Source: Saccharofermentans sp. (GTDB lineage: Bacteria; Bacillota; Clostridia; Saccharofermentanales; Saccharofermentanaceae). Taken from it: a DNA stretch of 64,000 nt. Position 1 is the first letter of the stretch; every line of letters starts with the position of its first letter. This document shows, one piece after another, positions 36,719 to 45,382 of this stretch. The stretch covers positions 124,001-188,000 of the forward strand of contig JAEFAZ010000002.1 of the NCBI GenBank assembly GCA_016292135.1, written 5' to 3'. The translations under genes and the position numbers were made by a program. Below the pieces are notes generated by a model that saw only the letters and a program-made list of their open reading frames with translations, had not been told where the DNA came from and did not search any database.

Positions 36719-37357
36719 ATGAAAAAGTTTATATCGTTCACATTATGCGCGGCTATGCTCCTTGCATCCGCATCCTGCGCTTCAGAGACTGAGCTGACGA
36801 CAGTGACAACAACTGAAACTACGACTGCAACGACTACAACATCAGAAGATATTACTTCGGTTACAACGGAAAGTTCCGCCACGACTCCCGCCCCGACTGA
36901 AGCGCCGGCTGATCCGGACAGAGTGGTCTTTAATACTGCAGACCGTGACGGCAAGACATATAACGACAGCATCTTTTCAGACTATAAGCTCACCATGATC
37001 AATTTCTGGGAGCCCTGGTGCGGTCCCTGCGTGGGGGAGATACCTGACCTCGAAAAGCTCTATGAAGCATACAAGGACAAGGGTTTCCTGATCCTGGGCG
37101 TCTATTCTGAAGAGCACATGGAAGCCGACGTTGATGCACTGATCAAGAAAACAAAAGTCTCGTATCCGATCCTGAAATACGACGTGAATTTTGATAAGTT
37201 TAAGACAGGTTATGTTCCGACCACTATCTTTGTGGACAAGAACGGACACTTAGTCGACCTCGGCTCTTCGAACGACGAAAACGGGCAGCCTTATGTAATC
37301 GGCGCCAAGAGCTTAGACGAATGGACGGCCATGATAAAGGATTATCTGGAGAAGTAG
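36719..37357 (+). CDS. TlpA-like thioredoxin lipoprotein
   Basis: This is a 212-residue exported redox protein. The signal peptide ends at the lipobox ASASC (Cys20), followed by a 45-residue Thr-rich tether and the thioredoxin domain. The active site WEPWCGPC and the loop YVPTTIFVDKNGHL match the paralogue at 28572-29111 nearly residue by residue (for example YKDKGF against YKDKGL). The start at 36719 follows GGAGAG. Its neighbour 72 bases downstream is the regulator with a desulfoferrodoxin domain, so both may belong to an oxidative stress response. Anchoring differs from the paralogue, which uses a membrane helix. Confidence 0.9.
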   Translation: MKKFISFTLCAAMLLASASCASETELTTVTTTETTTATTTTSEDITSVTTESSATTPAPTEAPADPDRVVFNTADRDGKTYNDSIFSDYKLTMINFWEPWCGPCVGEIPDLEKLYEAYKDKGFLILGVYSEEHMEADVDALIKKTKVSYPILKYDVNFDKFKTGYVPTTIFVDKNGHLVDLGSSNDENGQPYVIGAKSLDEWTAMIKDYLEK

Positions 37358-37429
37358 ATCACTCTACTCAGCGTAGGTACCTTCGGCCGCAGGCCTGTGT
37401 TAGGCTTGCTTCAAAGGAGGTGACGGCAT

Positions 37430-38017
37430 ATGGACAGATACGTCACGGGAGCGGTAATAAAGAAGCTCCGCGAAAAGAAGAACATGACACAGGAAGACCT
37501 TGCGGCAAAGCTTTTCGTAAGCAGCAAGGCTGTCAGCAAATGGGAGACCGGTCAGGGCTTCCCCGATATAAGTCTTATCGAACCGCTCGCGCAGGCGCTC
37601 GACATCTCGGTGATCGAACTTCTGTCAGGTGAAGACATCAGGAACACGAACCGCGCATCAAATATGTTGAGGAGCCGTTTCTATGTCTGCCCGGTCTGCG
37701 GGAACGTGATCAGGACGATCGGTGAATCGGTCGTAAGCTGCTGCGGCATAACATTGCCCGCACTCGACCCGGAAGATCCGGATGAAGACCATAAGATCAG
37801 TTGTGACAGGGTGGAAGACGAATACTATGTAACTGTCGCTCACCCCATGACCAAGGAACACCATATCTCATTCATCGCGGCCGTGTCAGACAAGGGCGTG
37901 CAGTTCGTTAAGCTCTATCCCGAGAGCGAGGCTGAGGCGAGGTTCCGGATCAACGGAGTCAAGTATATCTGCGCTTACTGCAATCACCACGGACTGTTCC
38001 GCATCAAGGCCGTATAA
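37430..38017 (+). CDS. XRE regulator fused to a desulfoferrodoxin-type domain
   Basis: This 195-residue protein joins an XRE helix-turn-helix (residues 7-65; LREKKNMTQEDLAAKLFVSS, KAVSKWETGQGFPDI) to a domain with every metal ligand of class I superoxide reductase. Cys87, Cys90, Cys104 and Cys105 make the desulforedoxin FeS4 site. His121, His138 (AHPM), His144 (KEH), Cys184 and His187 (YCNHHG) match the ligands of the catalytic iron. The Lys usually just before the first His is Asp120 here, so catalysis may be altered. A redox-sensing regulator is plausible, as is a working enzyme. An AAAGGAGGTGA ribosome site precedes it. Confidence 0.85.
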   Translation: MDRYVTGAVIKKLREKKNMTQEDLAAKLFVSSKAVSKWETGQGFPDISLIEPLAQALDISVIELLSGEDIRNTNRASNMLRSRFYVCPVCGNVIRTIGESVVSCCGITLPALDPEDPDEDHKISCDRVEDEYYVTVAHPMTKEHHISFIAAVSDKGVQFVKLYPESEAEARFRINGVKYICAYCNHHGLFRIKAV

Positions 38018-38276
38018 GGCTGCTCTTACACCGTTTCCGCGCTGATGATCTGAAGGGTTTACGGGAGCCTTTTAAACTTGCTTAAAATTTGCCTTAAAGT
38101 CAGTTGGAATATCTTAATATAAGTGATATTATTGCACGGTTGCCCTTCGATAAGGGCTTCCCCCGAGATTAATGTTATTCATATTACAGTTCGGTCCGGA
38201 AGATTCATCCGGGACCTGATCTGGGTTAAAATATTCCAAGCGCGGACCGCTTTGATGCGGCGCGGGAAAGAGGCTA

Positions 38277-40319
38277 ATGATGGACCATACATCACGTTTC
38301 AGGAAGGCAGTCGCAGTTCTTCTTGTCCTGGTATTCTCGTTATCGTGGATCACGGGATGCAACATAAGCAAGGAACCCGAAGAGACATCGGAAACAAGCG
38401 AGACAGTCGTCACCACGACTACTGCTGCGCCGACATCGACGCCCACTCCCACATCAACTCCTACACCTACGCCTACGATAGCTCACACAAGGCATGAGAA
38501 GACGAAGGAATACAGCGCTCTTGCAAAATGCAAAGAGGGCGTTACAGGCGCCATGTCTTTTGCTGACGGAGACCTGATCGTTGCAACAAGAGACGACATA
38601 ATCAACGGCAACTACAACGGCAGCAAGGACGGCACGATAACCCTCCGCATTATCGATACGAAAGAAGACAAGGAAGTCTGCAAGGTCAGGACCAACCCCA
38701 CGACGGAGATCGTCGGAACTGCTTCAGACGGACGTGTCATCACATACGACAACAGCAACTGCGAGATCGTTGTCTGGGACAAGGCTCTCAGCACGAACAA
38801 GGTTCTGGGCAAAGCAGGGTACGGATGCATCTACGACGCCGAGTCAGAGAGGATCGTATTCATGAGGTACGGCTCCATGTGCTTCATGACCCTCGACGGA
38901 AATGTCACCCGCTACATGGATAAGATGTACGCATCGAGGATCGAAGCATACGATCCTGAGACTAACTCTGTCGTTATCTGCGACAGCGAGGACGGCGACA
39001 ATTCTACTATCCAGGAGTACAGCCTTATTTCCCTGGATGACAACGACATCAAGGTTCTTACCGAGACGACCCACTTTTCCTATGGAATGTTCTGCGGCAA
39101 GAACGCGCTCATCTCTTATCCTTACGGGAAGAAATCCACGATCGACGTGATCAACACCAAGTCCGGAAGCAAGCTCAAGACCTGGCAGTTCAAGGGTGAT
39201 TCCGAGATCGTATCCAGTCCTTTCTGTGACAGGATCCTCGTTAAGGTCAACAAGAAATATGCCTACAATTATGTAAAGAAGTCGATACTCATCGCAGACC
39301 CTGCCACCGGCAAGTATGCCGATACAGGCATCACGCTCAAGGATGTAGGCCAGATGGCTGTCTTTTTCGATAAGGCGAGCGAGCATTATTTCATCGTCGA
39401 TTCCGTAAAGGACAAGGAGACCAAGACCCGCCTGATCGAACTCTGTCCCGGCTGCTTCGATCTGACTGAGGATATCGAGGAAGGCAAGTCTCCCGTATAC
39501 GAGAGACCTGAGCTCAAGTACAAGCTGGGATCCGATTACGATGAGGTCAGAAAGAAGGCTGACGATCTCGAGAAGAAGTACGGCGTGGAGATCCTGATGG
39601 GTAACGAGATCAAGGATTACACCATCTCCTATGCTTATAAGCTCACGTCTTTCGAAGACTCGGATCTTAACCTGGAAGACAAGAAGTGGAATGCCGATCA
39701 CGCGCTCGAAGTTCTCGACGGTGACCTTGCGATCTATCCGGAGGGATTTTTCGAAAAGTTCAAGGATTACAGGGGCAAGGGCGGAGTGGTATTCGTCATT
39801 GTTGACCGTCTGATCAACGAACACGGCAACTTCACCGCGTCCGGTGAGTACGTTGCAAGGGGTCCCGTGGACTACATCGTCATCGACTACAACTGGCTCA
39901 CGCCGTCGACTCCCCACCACGAGATCTGGCACGCGACAGAGAACCTGATAGTGACGGTTGAGCCTGACGCTTTCGATCCCGAGGAGTGGAACAAGCTCAA
40001 TCCCGAGGGCTTTACTTACACTGAGGACTTCGAAAAATACGATAACGAAGATTACTACAAATACTGCAAGCCCGACTATTACGATGACTCTGACGAGCGC
40101 GAGGAGATATATTTCGCGAGAGTCTACGGCACGGTCAATCCGAGGGAGGACAGGGCTACCATGATGGAGTGCTTCGTAGGTGATCTCGACTACTACGATA
40201 CGAGCATGTATAAGTCGTTGCTGGAACTCGTCTACACTTACCCGCATCTCAAGGCCAAGATAGAATTCATAGGAGCGGCATGCGAGAAGGTATTCGGTTA
40301 CAGATACTGGCAAAAATAA
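38277..40319 (+). CDS. Large lipoprotein with propeller-like repeats and HEXXH metalloprotease domain
   Basis: This is a 680-residue exported protein. The lipobox ITGC (Cys28) is followed by a tether of Thr-Pro repeats (TSTPTPTSTPTPTP) to about residue 75. Residues 75-400 contain repeated beta strands of WD/YVTN-type look (VATRDDIING, IVVWDKAL, ISLDDNDIKV). The C-terminal third has the zinc motif HEIWH (His548-Glu549, His552) in a predicted helix, as in gluzincin peptidases; a later Glu in MMECF could be the third ligand. Substrates are unknown. It is a single gene with its own terminator. A second in-frame ATG at 38280 may be the real start. Confidence 0.72.
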   Translation: MMDHTSRFRKAVAVLLVLVFSLSWITGCNISKEPEETSETSETVVTTTTAAPTSTPTPTSTPTPTPTIAHTRHEKTKEYSALAKCKEGVTGAMSFADGDLIVATRDDIINGNYNGSKDGTITLRIIDTKEDKEVCKVRTNPTTEIVGTASDGRVITYDNSNCEIVVWDKALSTNKVLGKAGYGCIYDAESERIVFMRYGSMCFMTLDGNVTRYMDKMYASRIEAYDPETNSVVICDSEDGDNSTIQEYSLISLDDNDIKVLTETTHFSYGMFCGKNALISYPYGKKSTIDVINTKSGSKLKTWQFKGDSEIVSSPFCDRILVKVNKKYAYNYVKKSILIADPATGKYADTGITLKDVGQMAVFFDKASEHYFIVDSVKDKETKTRLIELCPGCFDLTEDIEEGKSPVYERPELKYKLGSDYDEVRKKADDLEKKYGVEILMGNEIKDYTISYAYKLTSFEDSDLNLEDKKWNADHALEVLDGDLAIYPEGFFEKFKDYRGKGGVVFVIVDRLINEHGNFTASGEYVARGPVDYIVIDYNWLTPSTPHHEIWHATENLIVTVEPDAFDPEEWNKLNPEGFTYTEDFEKYDNEDYYKYCKPDYYDDSDEREEIYFARVYGTVNPREDRATMMECFVGDLDYYDTSMYKSLLELVYTYPHLKAKIEFIGAACEKVFGYRYWQK

Positions 40320-40327
40320 AAAACTGC

Positions 40328-40363
40328 GGACCCCGGAGTCGATATGAGGCTCCGGGGTCTGTT
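40328..40363 (+). terminator. Rho-independent terminator
   Basis: GACCCCGGAG and CTCCGGGGTC form a 10-bp stem with an 11-base loop and a short T run. It ends the metalloprotease transcript. Confidence 0.85.
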
Positions 40364-40416
40364 TAAGAAGTGTTTACTTAATGTTTATACGCAATGTCTG
40401 ATATGAAGCCCGGGCG

Positions 40417-40425
40417 TGTTATAAT
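40417..40425 (+). promoter_or_regulatory. Extended -10 promoter (TGTTATAAT)
   Basis: TG one base before a perfect TATAAT (40420-40425) marks an extended -10 promoter, about 93 bases before the ATG of the ATPase-fold gene at 40518. Confidence 0.55.
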
Positions 40426-40517
40426 AGCAGAAGAATAGAGAAAAAGAGCGTTCGGATCAGCCCCGGATGTTTTATAAAAATTGATCCGGACTTACGATGA
40501 AGTCCAGAGGACTTAGT

Positions 40518-40997
40518 ATGGAAAACACAACGACCGATCTGATGGAAAAAACAGGCACTGTTTTGCTTGAACAGGATGTTTCTGCGTCTCAGCCTGCCGA
40601 GATCGAACTGGATGCGGTAGTCGATAATCTTATAAGAGTCCAGGCTTTCATCGACGGTTATCTCGAAAAGATCTTATGTCCCGACAAATCCAGACTTCAC
40701 ATTGATCTTGCTGCCGAAGAGATCTTCGTCAACATAGCGAGCTATGCGTATGCTCCTGCCAAGGGCAGCGTGACAGTTAAGATCGGAGTCACTGAAGGTC
40801 CCGCGGTGACGATCACTTTCATCGACGGCGGCGTGCCGTACGATCCCCTGGCAAAAAAGGATCCTGACGTTACCCTGTCCGCCGAAGCAAGGAAGATAGG
40901 CGGGCTCGGCATCTTCCTCACAAAGAAGACAATGGATCAAGTAAGTTATGAATTCAGGGACGGCAAGAATATCCTGAGGATGACGAAGAATATATGA
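40518..40997 (+). CDS. RsbW/SpoIIAB-like ATP-binding protein
   Basis: This is a 159-residue cytoplasmic protein with the HATPase_c_2 fold of anti-sigma factors and serine kinases. N-box AAEEIFVNIASYAY, D-box FIDGGVPYDPL and G-box GGLGIFLTKKTMD are all present. The kind is closer to the stand-alone RsbW-like proteins often called ATP-binding or anti-sigma regulatory factor, usually encoded next to a STAS anti-anti-sigma gene. No STAS or sigma gene lies beside it. It overlaps the PHP gene by four bases (ATGA). ATG 40518 is chosen because AGAGGA lies seven bases before it. Confidence 0.85.
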   Translation: MENTTTDLMEKTGTVLLEQDVSASQPAEIELDAVVDNLIRVQAFIDGYLEKILCPDKSRLHIDLAAEEIFVNIASYAYAPAKGSVTVKIGVTEGPAVTITFIDGGVPYDPLAKKDPDVTLSAEARKIGGLGIFLTKKTMDQVSYEFRDGKNILRMTKNI

Positions 40998-41854
40998 AGG
41001 ATATCAGGAAACTGGATCTTCATATGCATTCCTGTGTGTCCGACGGATCGGACACGCCGGAGGAACTTATCGCTGCCGTAAAGCTTGCAGGCATGGATCT
41101 TTTTTCGCTGACCGATCACGATGCTATATCCGGCTGCAAGGTCATCAGAAGTCTCCTTAAGGAAGCTGATCCGGCTTTCGTTAACGGCGTGGAATTTTCC
41201 TGCCGTGATGAGAAAGGAAAATACCATATCCTCGGTTTTGATTACGATCCCGAAGCGCCTTCGATCAACGATGTTGTTGACCTGGGTCACAGCCTCAGGA
41301 TGAACAAGGCGAAGGTGAGAGTGGACTATGTGGTGAATGTGTTGGGACTTAAGCTCCCTGAAGAAGAGATCAATGATTTCCTGGCACTCCCCAATCCCGG
41401 CAAGCCCCACCTCGGCAATCTCCTGGTCAAATACGGCTACGCTCCCGACATGCACGAAGCGATACAAAATTATATCAACAAAGCCAAGACACCCAAGGCT
41501 TATGTCAGCCCGGAATGCGCTATCGAAGGGATCAGGAAGGCAGGCGGAATCCCCGTTCTTGCCCATCCTGTCTTCGGCTCGGGCGGTGAACGCATCAGGG
41601 GAGAGGAGATGGAGACAAGGCTCAGAAGACTGATGGATTTCGGTCTTGAAGGAGTCGAAGCATATTACTCGGAATTCACTCAGGACATGACTTGCGAGAT
41701 GCTGGATCTTGCCGCCCGTTACGGTCTTTATGTGACTGCGGGAAGCGATTATCACGGCAGCAACAAACAGATCAGGATCGGCGGAAATAATCTTGAGGAT
41801 GCCGGATCGGCACCCAAGGGGCTTAAGGATTTCCTGGAGCGGGTCTGTTCTTGA
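40994..41854 (+). CDS. PHP-domain phosphoesterase (YciV/RNase AM-like)
   Basis: This is a 286-residue metal-dependent phosphoesterase. The PHP motifs are complete: DLHMHSCVSDGSDTPEEL, TDHDAISG, GVEFSC, LAHP and AGSDYHG. An insertion of about 100 helical residues in the middle (PNPGKPHLGNLLVKYGYAPD) is that of the YciV group, which hydrolyses 3',5'-bisphosphates and trims RNA 5' ends. It overlaps the ATPase-fold gene before it, so the two are translationally coupled, an uncommon pairing. Length is normal for the family. Confidence 0.92.
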   Translation: MKDIRKLDLHMHSCVSDGSDTPEELIAAVKLAGMDLFSLTDHDAISGCKVIRSLLKEADPAFVNGVEFSCRDEKGKYHILGFDYDPEAPSINDVVDLGHSLRMNKAKVRVDYVVNVLGLKLPEEEINDFLALPNPGKPHLGNLLVKYGYAPDMHEAIQNYINKAKTPKAYVSPECAIEGIRKAGGIPVLAHPVFGSGGERIRGEEMETRLRRLMDFGLEGVEAYYSEFTQDMTCEMLDLAARYGLYVTAGSDYHGSNKQIRIGGNNLEDAGSAPKGLKDFLERVCS

Positions 41855-41947
41855 GAAGGGCCTTACGGCGTCTTTACTTGACACACGATATATTTGCTGT
41901 AAAATTCTTTAGTTGCTTATTTTCAAATATTTTAGAAGGGATAAGAC

Positions 41948-42982
41948 GTGCAAAAGCTTCTTTCAGTTGCCATCCCCTGTTACAATTCCAGGGACTATAT
42001 GCGGCGCGCGGTAGAGAGTGTCCTGCCCGGCAGGGACCGCGTGGAGATCATCATCGTTGATGACGGATCTGTCGACGACACCGCCAGGATAGCGTATGAA
42101 TATGCGAAGAAGTATCCGCGTTTTGTCAAAGTCGTCCGCAAGGAGAACGGCGGTCACGGTGACGCGGTCATGGCAGGTCTTAAGGAAGCAACGGGCCTTT
42201 ATTTCAGAGTATTGGATTCCGACGACTGGCTCGACAGGGAATCCCTTTTCAAGCTCCTTGATGTACTGGAGCGTATGGCCGAGGTCGGTCCCAAGGCAGA
42301 CCTTGTCATCACCAACTATGTTTACGAGAAACTGGCGGAAGGCAAGCAGAAGAAGATCCACTACCGCAAGACTCTTCCTTCGGGACACATTTTCGGATGG
42401 GACGAAGTAGGAAAGTTCGGTATAGGTTCTTATATCCTTATGCATTCAGCCACATACAGGACCGAGCTCGTCCGCGACTGCAACATGACGATGCCCAAGC
42501 ACACATTCTATGTCGATCACCTTTATGTATGCCATCCCATGGTGCATGTTGAGACCATGTACTATCTGGATGTCGATCTATACAGATACTTTATCGGACG
42601 TGAGGACCAGTCGGTCAACGAGAAGGTAATGCTTTCGCGCATGGACCAGCAGCTCAAGGTCAACCGTCTTATGCTCTACGATCTGGATCTCAATGCCATC
42701 GAAAACGATGTCCAGAGAAGATATCTCTACTACTATACCGAGATCGTAACGCTTGCGACGGTTTCTTTTTTCTTAAGGACCGGAACGAAGGAAGCTGAAT
42801 ATGAGATGGAATCTTTCCTGTCTGAGATAAAGCAGCAGAAGCCCCAGTTCTACGAATGGATAACAGGCAGTCCCGTTACGAGCCATCCTATCCGTTCAGT
42901 CGAGAAATGGCCCAAGTGGCTGAGCTACCCTCTGTACAGATTCGTTTACTGCATAGCGCGGCGTCTCTTCTGCTTCAACTGA
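41948..42982 (+). CDS. Glycosyltransferase family 2
   Basis: This is a 344-residue GT-A enzyme. The start is the GTG at 41948 after AGAAGGGAT. Motifs: SVAIPCYNSRDYMRRAVESV (20 residues), IIVDDGSVDDTARIA for the nucleotide-sugar site, DSDDWLD for the metal site. The C-terminal half has a helical bundle and no clear membrane segment apart from a hydrophobic tail, which may associate with the membrane. It resembles glycosyltransferases that work on envelope polysaccharide. It converges with and overlaps the flippase-like gene by 37 bases at its end. The acceptor and sugar are unknown. Confidence 0.92.
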   Translation: MQKLLSVAIPCYNSRDYMRRAVESVLPGRDRVEIIIVDDGSVDDTARIAYEYAKKYPRFVKVVRKENGGHGDAVMAGLKEATGLYFRVLDSDDWLDRESLFKLLDVLERMAEVGPKADLVITNYVYEKLAEGKQKKIHYRKTLPSGHIFGWDEVGKFGIGSYILMHSATYRTELVRDCNMTMPKHTFYVDHLYVCHPMVHVETMYYLDVDLYRYFIGREDQSVNEKVMLSRMDQQLKVNRLMLYDLDLNAIENDVQRRYLYYYTEIVTLATVSFFLRTGTKEAEYEMESFLSEIKQQKPQFYEWITGSPVTSHPIRSVEKWPKWLSYPLYRFVYCIARRLFCFN

Positions 42983-43971
42983 AGTATTATCAGTCCGATC
43001 CCGCTCTCTGCCAAAGGCAGCACAAAGTTGCAGAACCTGGACAGGAGAAGCGCACTCCCAAGGATATTCATAGGAATAAGTCCGTCAAAGAACAGTGCAT
43101 AACCGTACTCTGTTACTCCCGCAGCTCCCGGGAGAGGCAGGGAAGATACGGACAGGAATAAAGCTCCCTGTGTGCAGATGCCCGAGAACCAGTCAAGGTT
43201 GGAAGCACCCAATGCCCTGGCGCAGAGGAAGGGCACGGAGAAATATATAGTTATCTCGACAAAAGAATTAAGCAGCATCTTTAAGAATACGCTCTTGTTG
43301 CGTCTCATGAGATTGGCGGCTCTCCTGTATCCTGCGAAGGAACGCAGGCACGCAAATCTGTCTCCGGGTTTTGTGGGTTTCTTGCCGGGAAGCTTCATGT
43401 AGGCGCATGCGAAAAAGCAGGCCATCTTGCGTGAGAACAATACGCATATCAGCATCAGTATTATCGCCAGGTTCAAAGCGAAACCGATAGGGAAGACATA
43501 AGAATATTTGCCGTCAAGGTTCCATAAGCCGTGGGGCGCGAAGAAAGCGCCTACGATACCCCAGGTCACTGATATTATCTGGAATGACAGCAAGGTGCAA
43601 AGAAGGCTGAATGCACCGTGGTGGACCTTGATGCCGTCCTTGGCCATGAAGTATAACTGTCCCGGTTGTCCGCCCGTGGACGATGGCGTTATGGAACTGA
43701 AGAAGAAACCCGCGAAAGCGTATTTCAACTTCTGCGCGAAAGTTATCTTATGTCCCGAGAGTTCAAGGCAGCGGGCTATGTTAAGTCCGTCTAAGACGAA
43801 GTACATGAGCATGAAAGCGACTGCAGCTGCAAACCACTTTATGTCCGCATGAAGAAGCGTCCCCCATATATCCTGTCCGTTAAGTTCGCGGTGAAGGACA
43901 TAGACGGTCGCACCGCAGAGGATTAGCAGGACGGCGATGCTGAGCCAAAGTGATTTTTTCTTCCAGATCAT
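42946..43971 (-). CDS. Lysylphosphatidylglycerol synthase TM region/flippase-like protein (YbhN-like)
   Basis: This is a 341-residue membrane protein with about eight membrane segments. The family (UPF0104/LPG_synthase_TM) is recognised by ITPSSTGGQPGQLYFM after the second third, by a central LNLAIILMLICVL and by the ending SSLPLPGAAGVTEYGYALFF, cited as SLPLPGAAGVTEYGYALF. The proteins are related to the flippase part of MprF and some export lipids. It has no synthase domain. The start is set by a good ATG at 43971; the gene converges with the glycosyltransferase, overlapping by 37 bases. It might handle a lipid product of that enzyme, which is a guess. Confidence 0.88.
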   Translation of the reverse strand: MIWKKKSLWLSIAVLLILCGATVYVLHRELNGQDIWGTLLHADIKWFAAAVAFMLMYFVLDGLNIARCLELSGHKITFAQKLKYAFAGFFFSSITPSSTGGQPGQLYFMAKDGIKVHHGAFSLLCTLLSFQIISVTWGIVGAFFAPHGLWNLDGKYSYVFPIGFALNLAIILMLICVLFSRKMACFFACAYMKLPGKKPTKPGDRFACLRSFAGYRRAANLMRRNKSVFLKMLLNSFVEITIYFSVPFLCARALGASNLDWFSGICTQGALFLSVSSLPLPGAAGVTEYGYALFFDGLIPMNILGSALLLSRFCNFVLPLAESGIGLIILQLKQKRRRAMQ

Positions 43972-43983
43972 TATCTAAACTCC

Positions 43984-44007
43984 CTTAGTGACATACGGGC
44001 CACTAAG
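43984..44007. promoter_or_regulatory. Inverted repeat in divergent promoter region
   Basis: CTTAGTG (43984-43990) and CACTAAG (44001-44007) are perfect 7-base inverted arms 10 bases apart, between the flippase-like gene (minus) and the zinc-ribbon gene (plus). The plus gene has a TATAAT at 44045-44050. A dimeric regulator may bind here. Confidence 0.4.
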
Positions 44008-44077
44008 AGATTGTACCATATTTATCGTTTTGGGGCTGGTGTTATATAATATTAGAAGATTTGGATGAGGAGGGTTA

Positions 44078-44443
44078 ATGAATATGATAAATTTCAGAGG
44101 AGACGGCGATAACGGTCACGTTATACGCGAACTGTCAAACAAGATCAACAAAATGGAGATCATTCAGCAGGCTTATTTTGAACTCCTGCAGGATAAGGGT
44201 ATCAGCGAAGAAGAACTCAACAACAAGATCGACGAGATCGTCGCAAGGGAAGTCAAGGGAAGATACGGCGGCAGGAAGAAGGCCTGTCCCAAGTGCGGAA
44301 AGACCGTGCAGGAATCCAATTCCCACCCCTTCAAGACCAACTGTGTCATGTGCGGCACGGTAGTCATGTTCTATCCTTTCGAGCCTGACCAGGATCCCGC
44401 GGAAGAAAAAACCGTTGACCCTCTGGACGCTTTGGGATTCTGA
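44078..44443 (+). CDS. Small zinc-ribbon protein
   Basis: This is a 121-residue cytoplasmic protein. Residues 10-62 are helical and charged, then a zinc ribbon follows with CPKCGKTV (Cys68, Cys71) and CVMCGTV (Cys87, Cys90). A short acidic tail ends it. I do not know the family. Two ATGs six bases apart (44078 and 44084) can both be used; AGGAGGG lies upstream. It starts a set of four closely spaced genes with a DUF4037 protein and the AmmeMemoRadiSam pair, five bases before the DUF4037 start, so all may be one operon. Confidence 0.8.
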   Translation: MNMINFRGDGDNGHVIRELSNKINKMEIIQQAYFELLQDKGISEEELNNKIDEIVAREVKGRYGGRKKACPKCGKTVQESNSHPFKTNCVMCGTVVMFYPFEPDQDPAEEKTVDPLDALGF

Positions 44444-44448
44444 TCCAT

Positions 44449-45378
44449 ATGATAGCCGAGAGCAGAAGATTCTACGAAGAGCAAGTCGCCCCCATGATCC
44501 GCAACCTTTTCCCTCAATACGAGGGAAGGATCGCGGCAGGTATCGCGGGCGAAGGGTCCGACTGCTTCGGCTACTACGACGAGATTTCAAGAGACCACGA
44601 CTTCGGCACCGGCGTGTGCCTCTGGCTTACCGATGAGGACATGCAGGAATTCGGCAGGGAATTGAGCGAAGCATACGATGCCCTTGTCGATGAGAAGACC
44701 AGGACTTTCCTGACTGCAAGGCTGAGGGAGAGAAGAGGCGTTATGTCCATACATGATTTCTATTCCAATATCCTGCTCATAGACTGCAATACCGCTGAAT
44801 GCAAGATGAGCGATCAACAGTGGCGTTCGCTCGATCACGCATGCCTTGCTACAGCCGTAAACGGTGAGATCTTCCGTGACGATCCCGGCGTGTTCACGAA
44901 CTTCAGAAAGCTCCTTCTGGACTACTATCCCGACAGCGTCTGGCGTATGCGGATCGCAGAGAAGATGCATGAATACTCGGCCTGCCTCCAGGTCAACTAT
45001 GCACGCTGCATGACCAGGAACGACATGGTCGCTGCGGACATCTGCAAGGTGCGCGGCATGGAAGCTGCGATGGAACTTTATTTCCTTCTCAAGAGGACCT
45101 ATCCGCCCTACTACAAGTGGACCTACAGGGCCCTGAAGGAACTCGACGGCAACGGCAGGTTCTCCGAAAGGATACAGGAATTAGCTGAACTCAAATGCAA
45201 CGAAGAAGCCTGGAAGGGGACCAAATACAATCCCAACAGGCAGAACTATAAGGACAGGATCGTATCCCTGGCTGAGGACATGGCCTACGACCTGTCGGAA
45301 CTCTTAAGAGACAACGGCCTCATAAGCCATCTCAATCCCTATCTGGAAGCTGACGTAAGAAAGATCTTAGAGGTATAA
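44449..45378 (+). CDS. DUF4037 nucleotidyltransferase-like protein
   Basis: This is a 309-residue cytoplasmic protein of the DUF4037 family. Residues 20-60 hold a nucleotidyltransferase-like strand-loop, IAAGIAGEGSDCFGYYDEIS followed by RDHDFGTGVCLWL; the Gly-Ser and the two acidic residues in DHD resemble the catalytic G-S-x-D-x-D site of the fold. The remainder is helical and ends in YLEADVRKILEV. The family has no established function; homologues lie in various Firmicutes. Its stop is four bases before the next gene. It may modify a substrate shared with the AmmeMemoRadiSam proteins, a guess from operon position. Confidence 0.85.
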   Translation: MIAESRRFYEEQVAPMIRNLFPQYEGRIAAGIAGEGSDCFGYYDEISRDHDFGTGVCLWLTDEDMQEFGRELSEAYDALVDEKTRTFLTARLRERRGVMSIHDFYSNILLIDCNTAECKMSDQQWRSLDHACLATAVNGEIFRDDPGVFTNFRKLLLDYYPDSVWRMRIAEKMHEYSACLQVNYARCMTRNDMVAADICKVRGMEAAMELYFLLKRTYPPYYKWTYRALKELDGNGRFSERIQELAELKCNEEAWKGTKYNPNRQNYKDRIVSLAEDMAYDLSELLRDNGLISHLNPYLEADVRKILEV

Positions 45379-45382
45379 GCCT

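Noticed and set aside
38844..40313. Long antisense frame of 489 codons (also 13911-15182 and 4896-5480 on the minus strand)
   Set aside because: They lie opposite well-supported genes with signal peptides or conserved motifs, lack ribosome sites and encode no recognisable domain. They follow from codon bias of the real genes.
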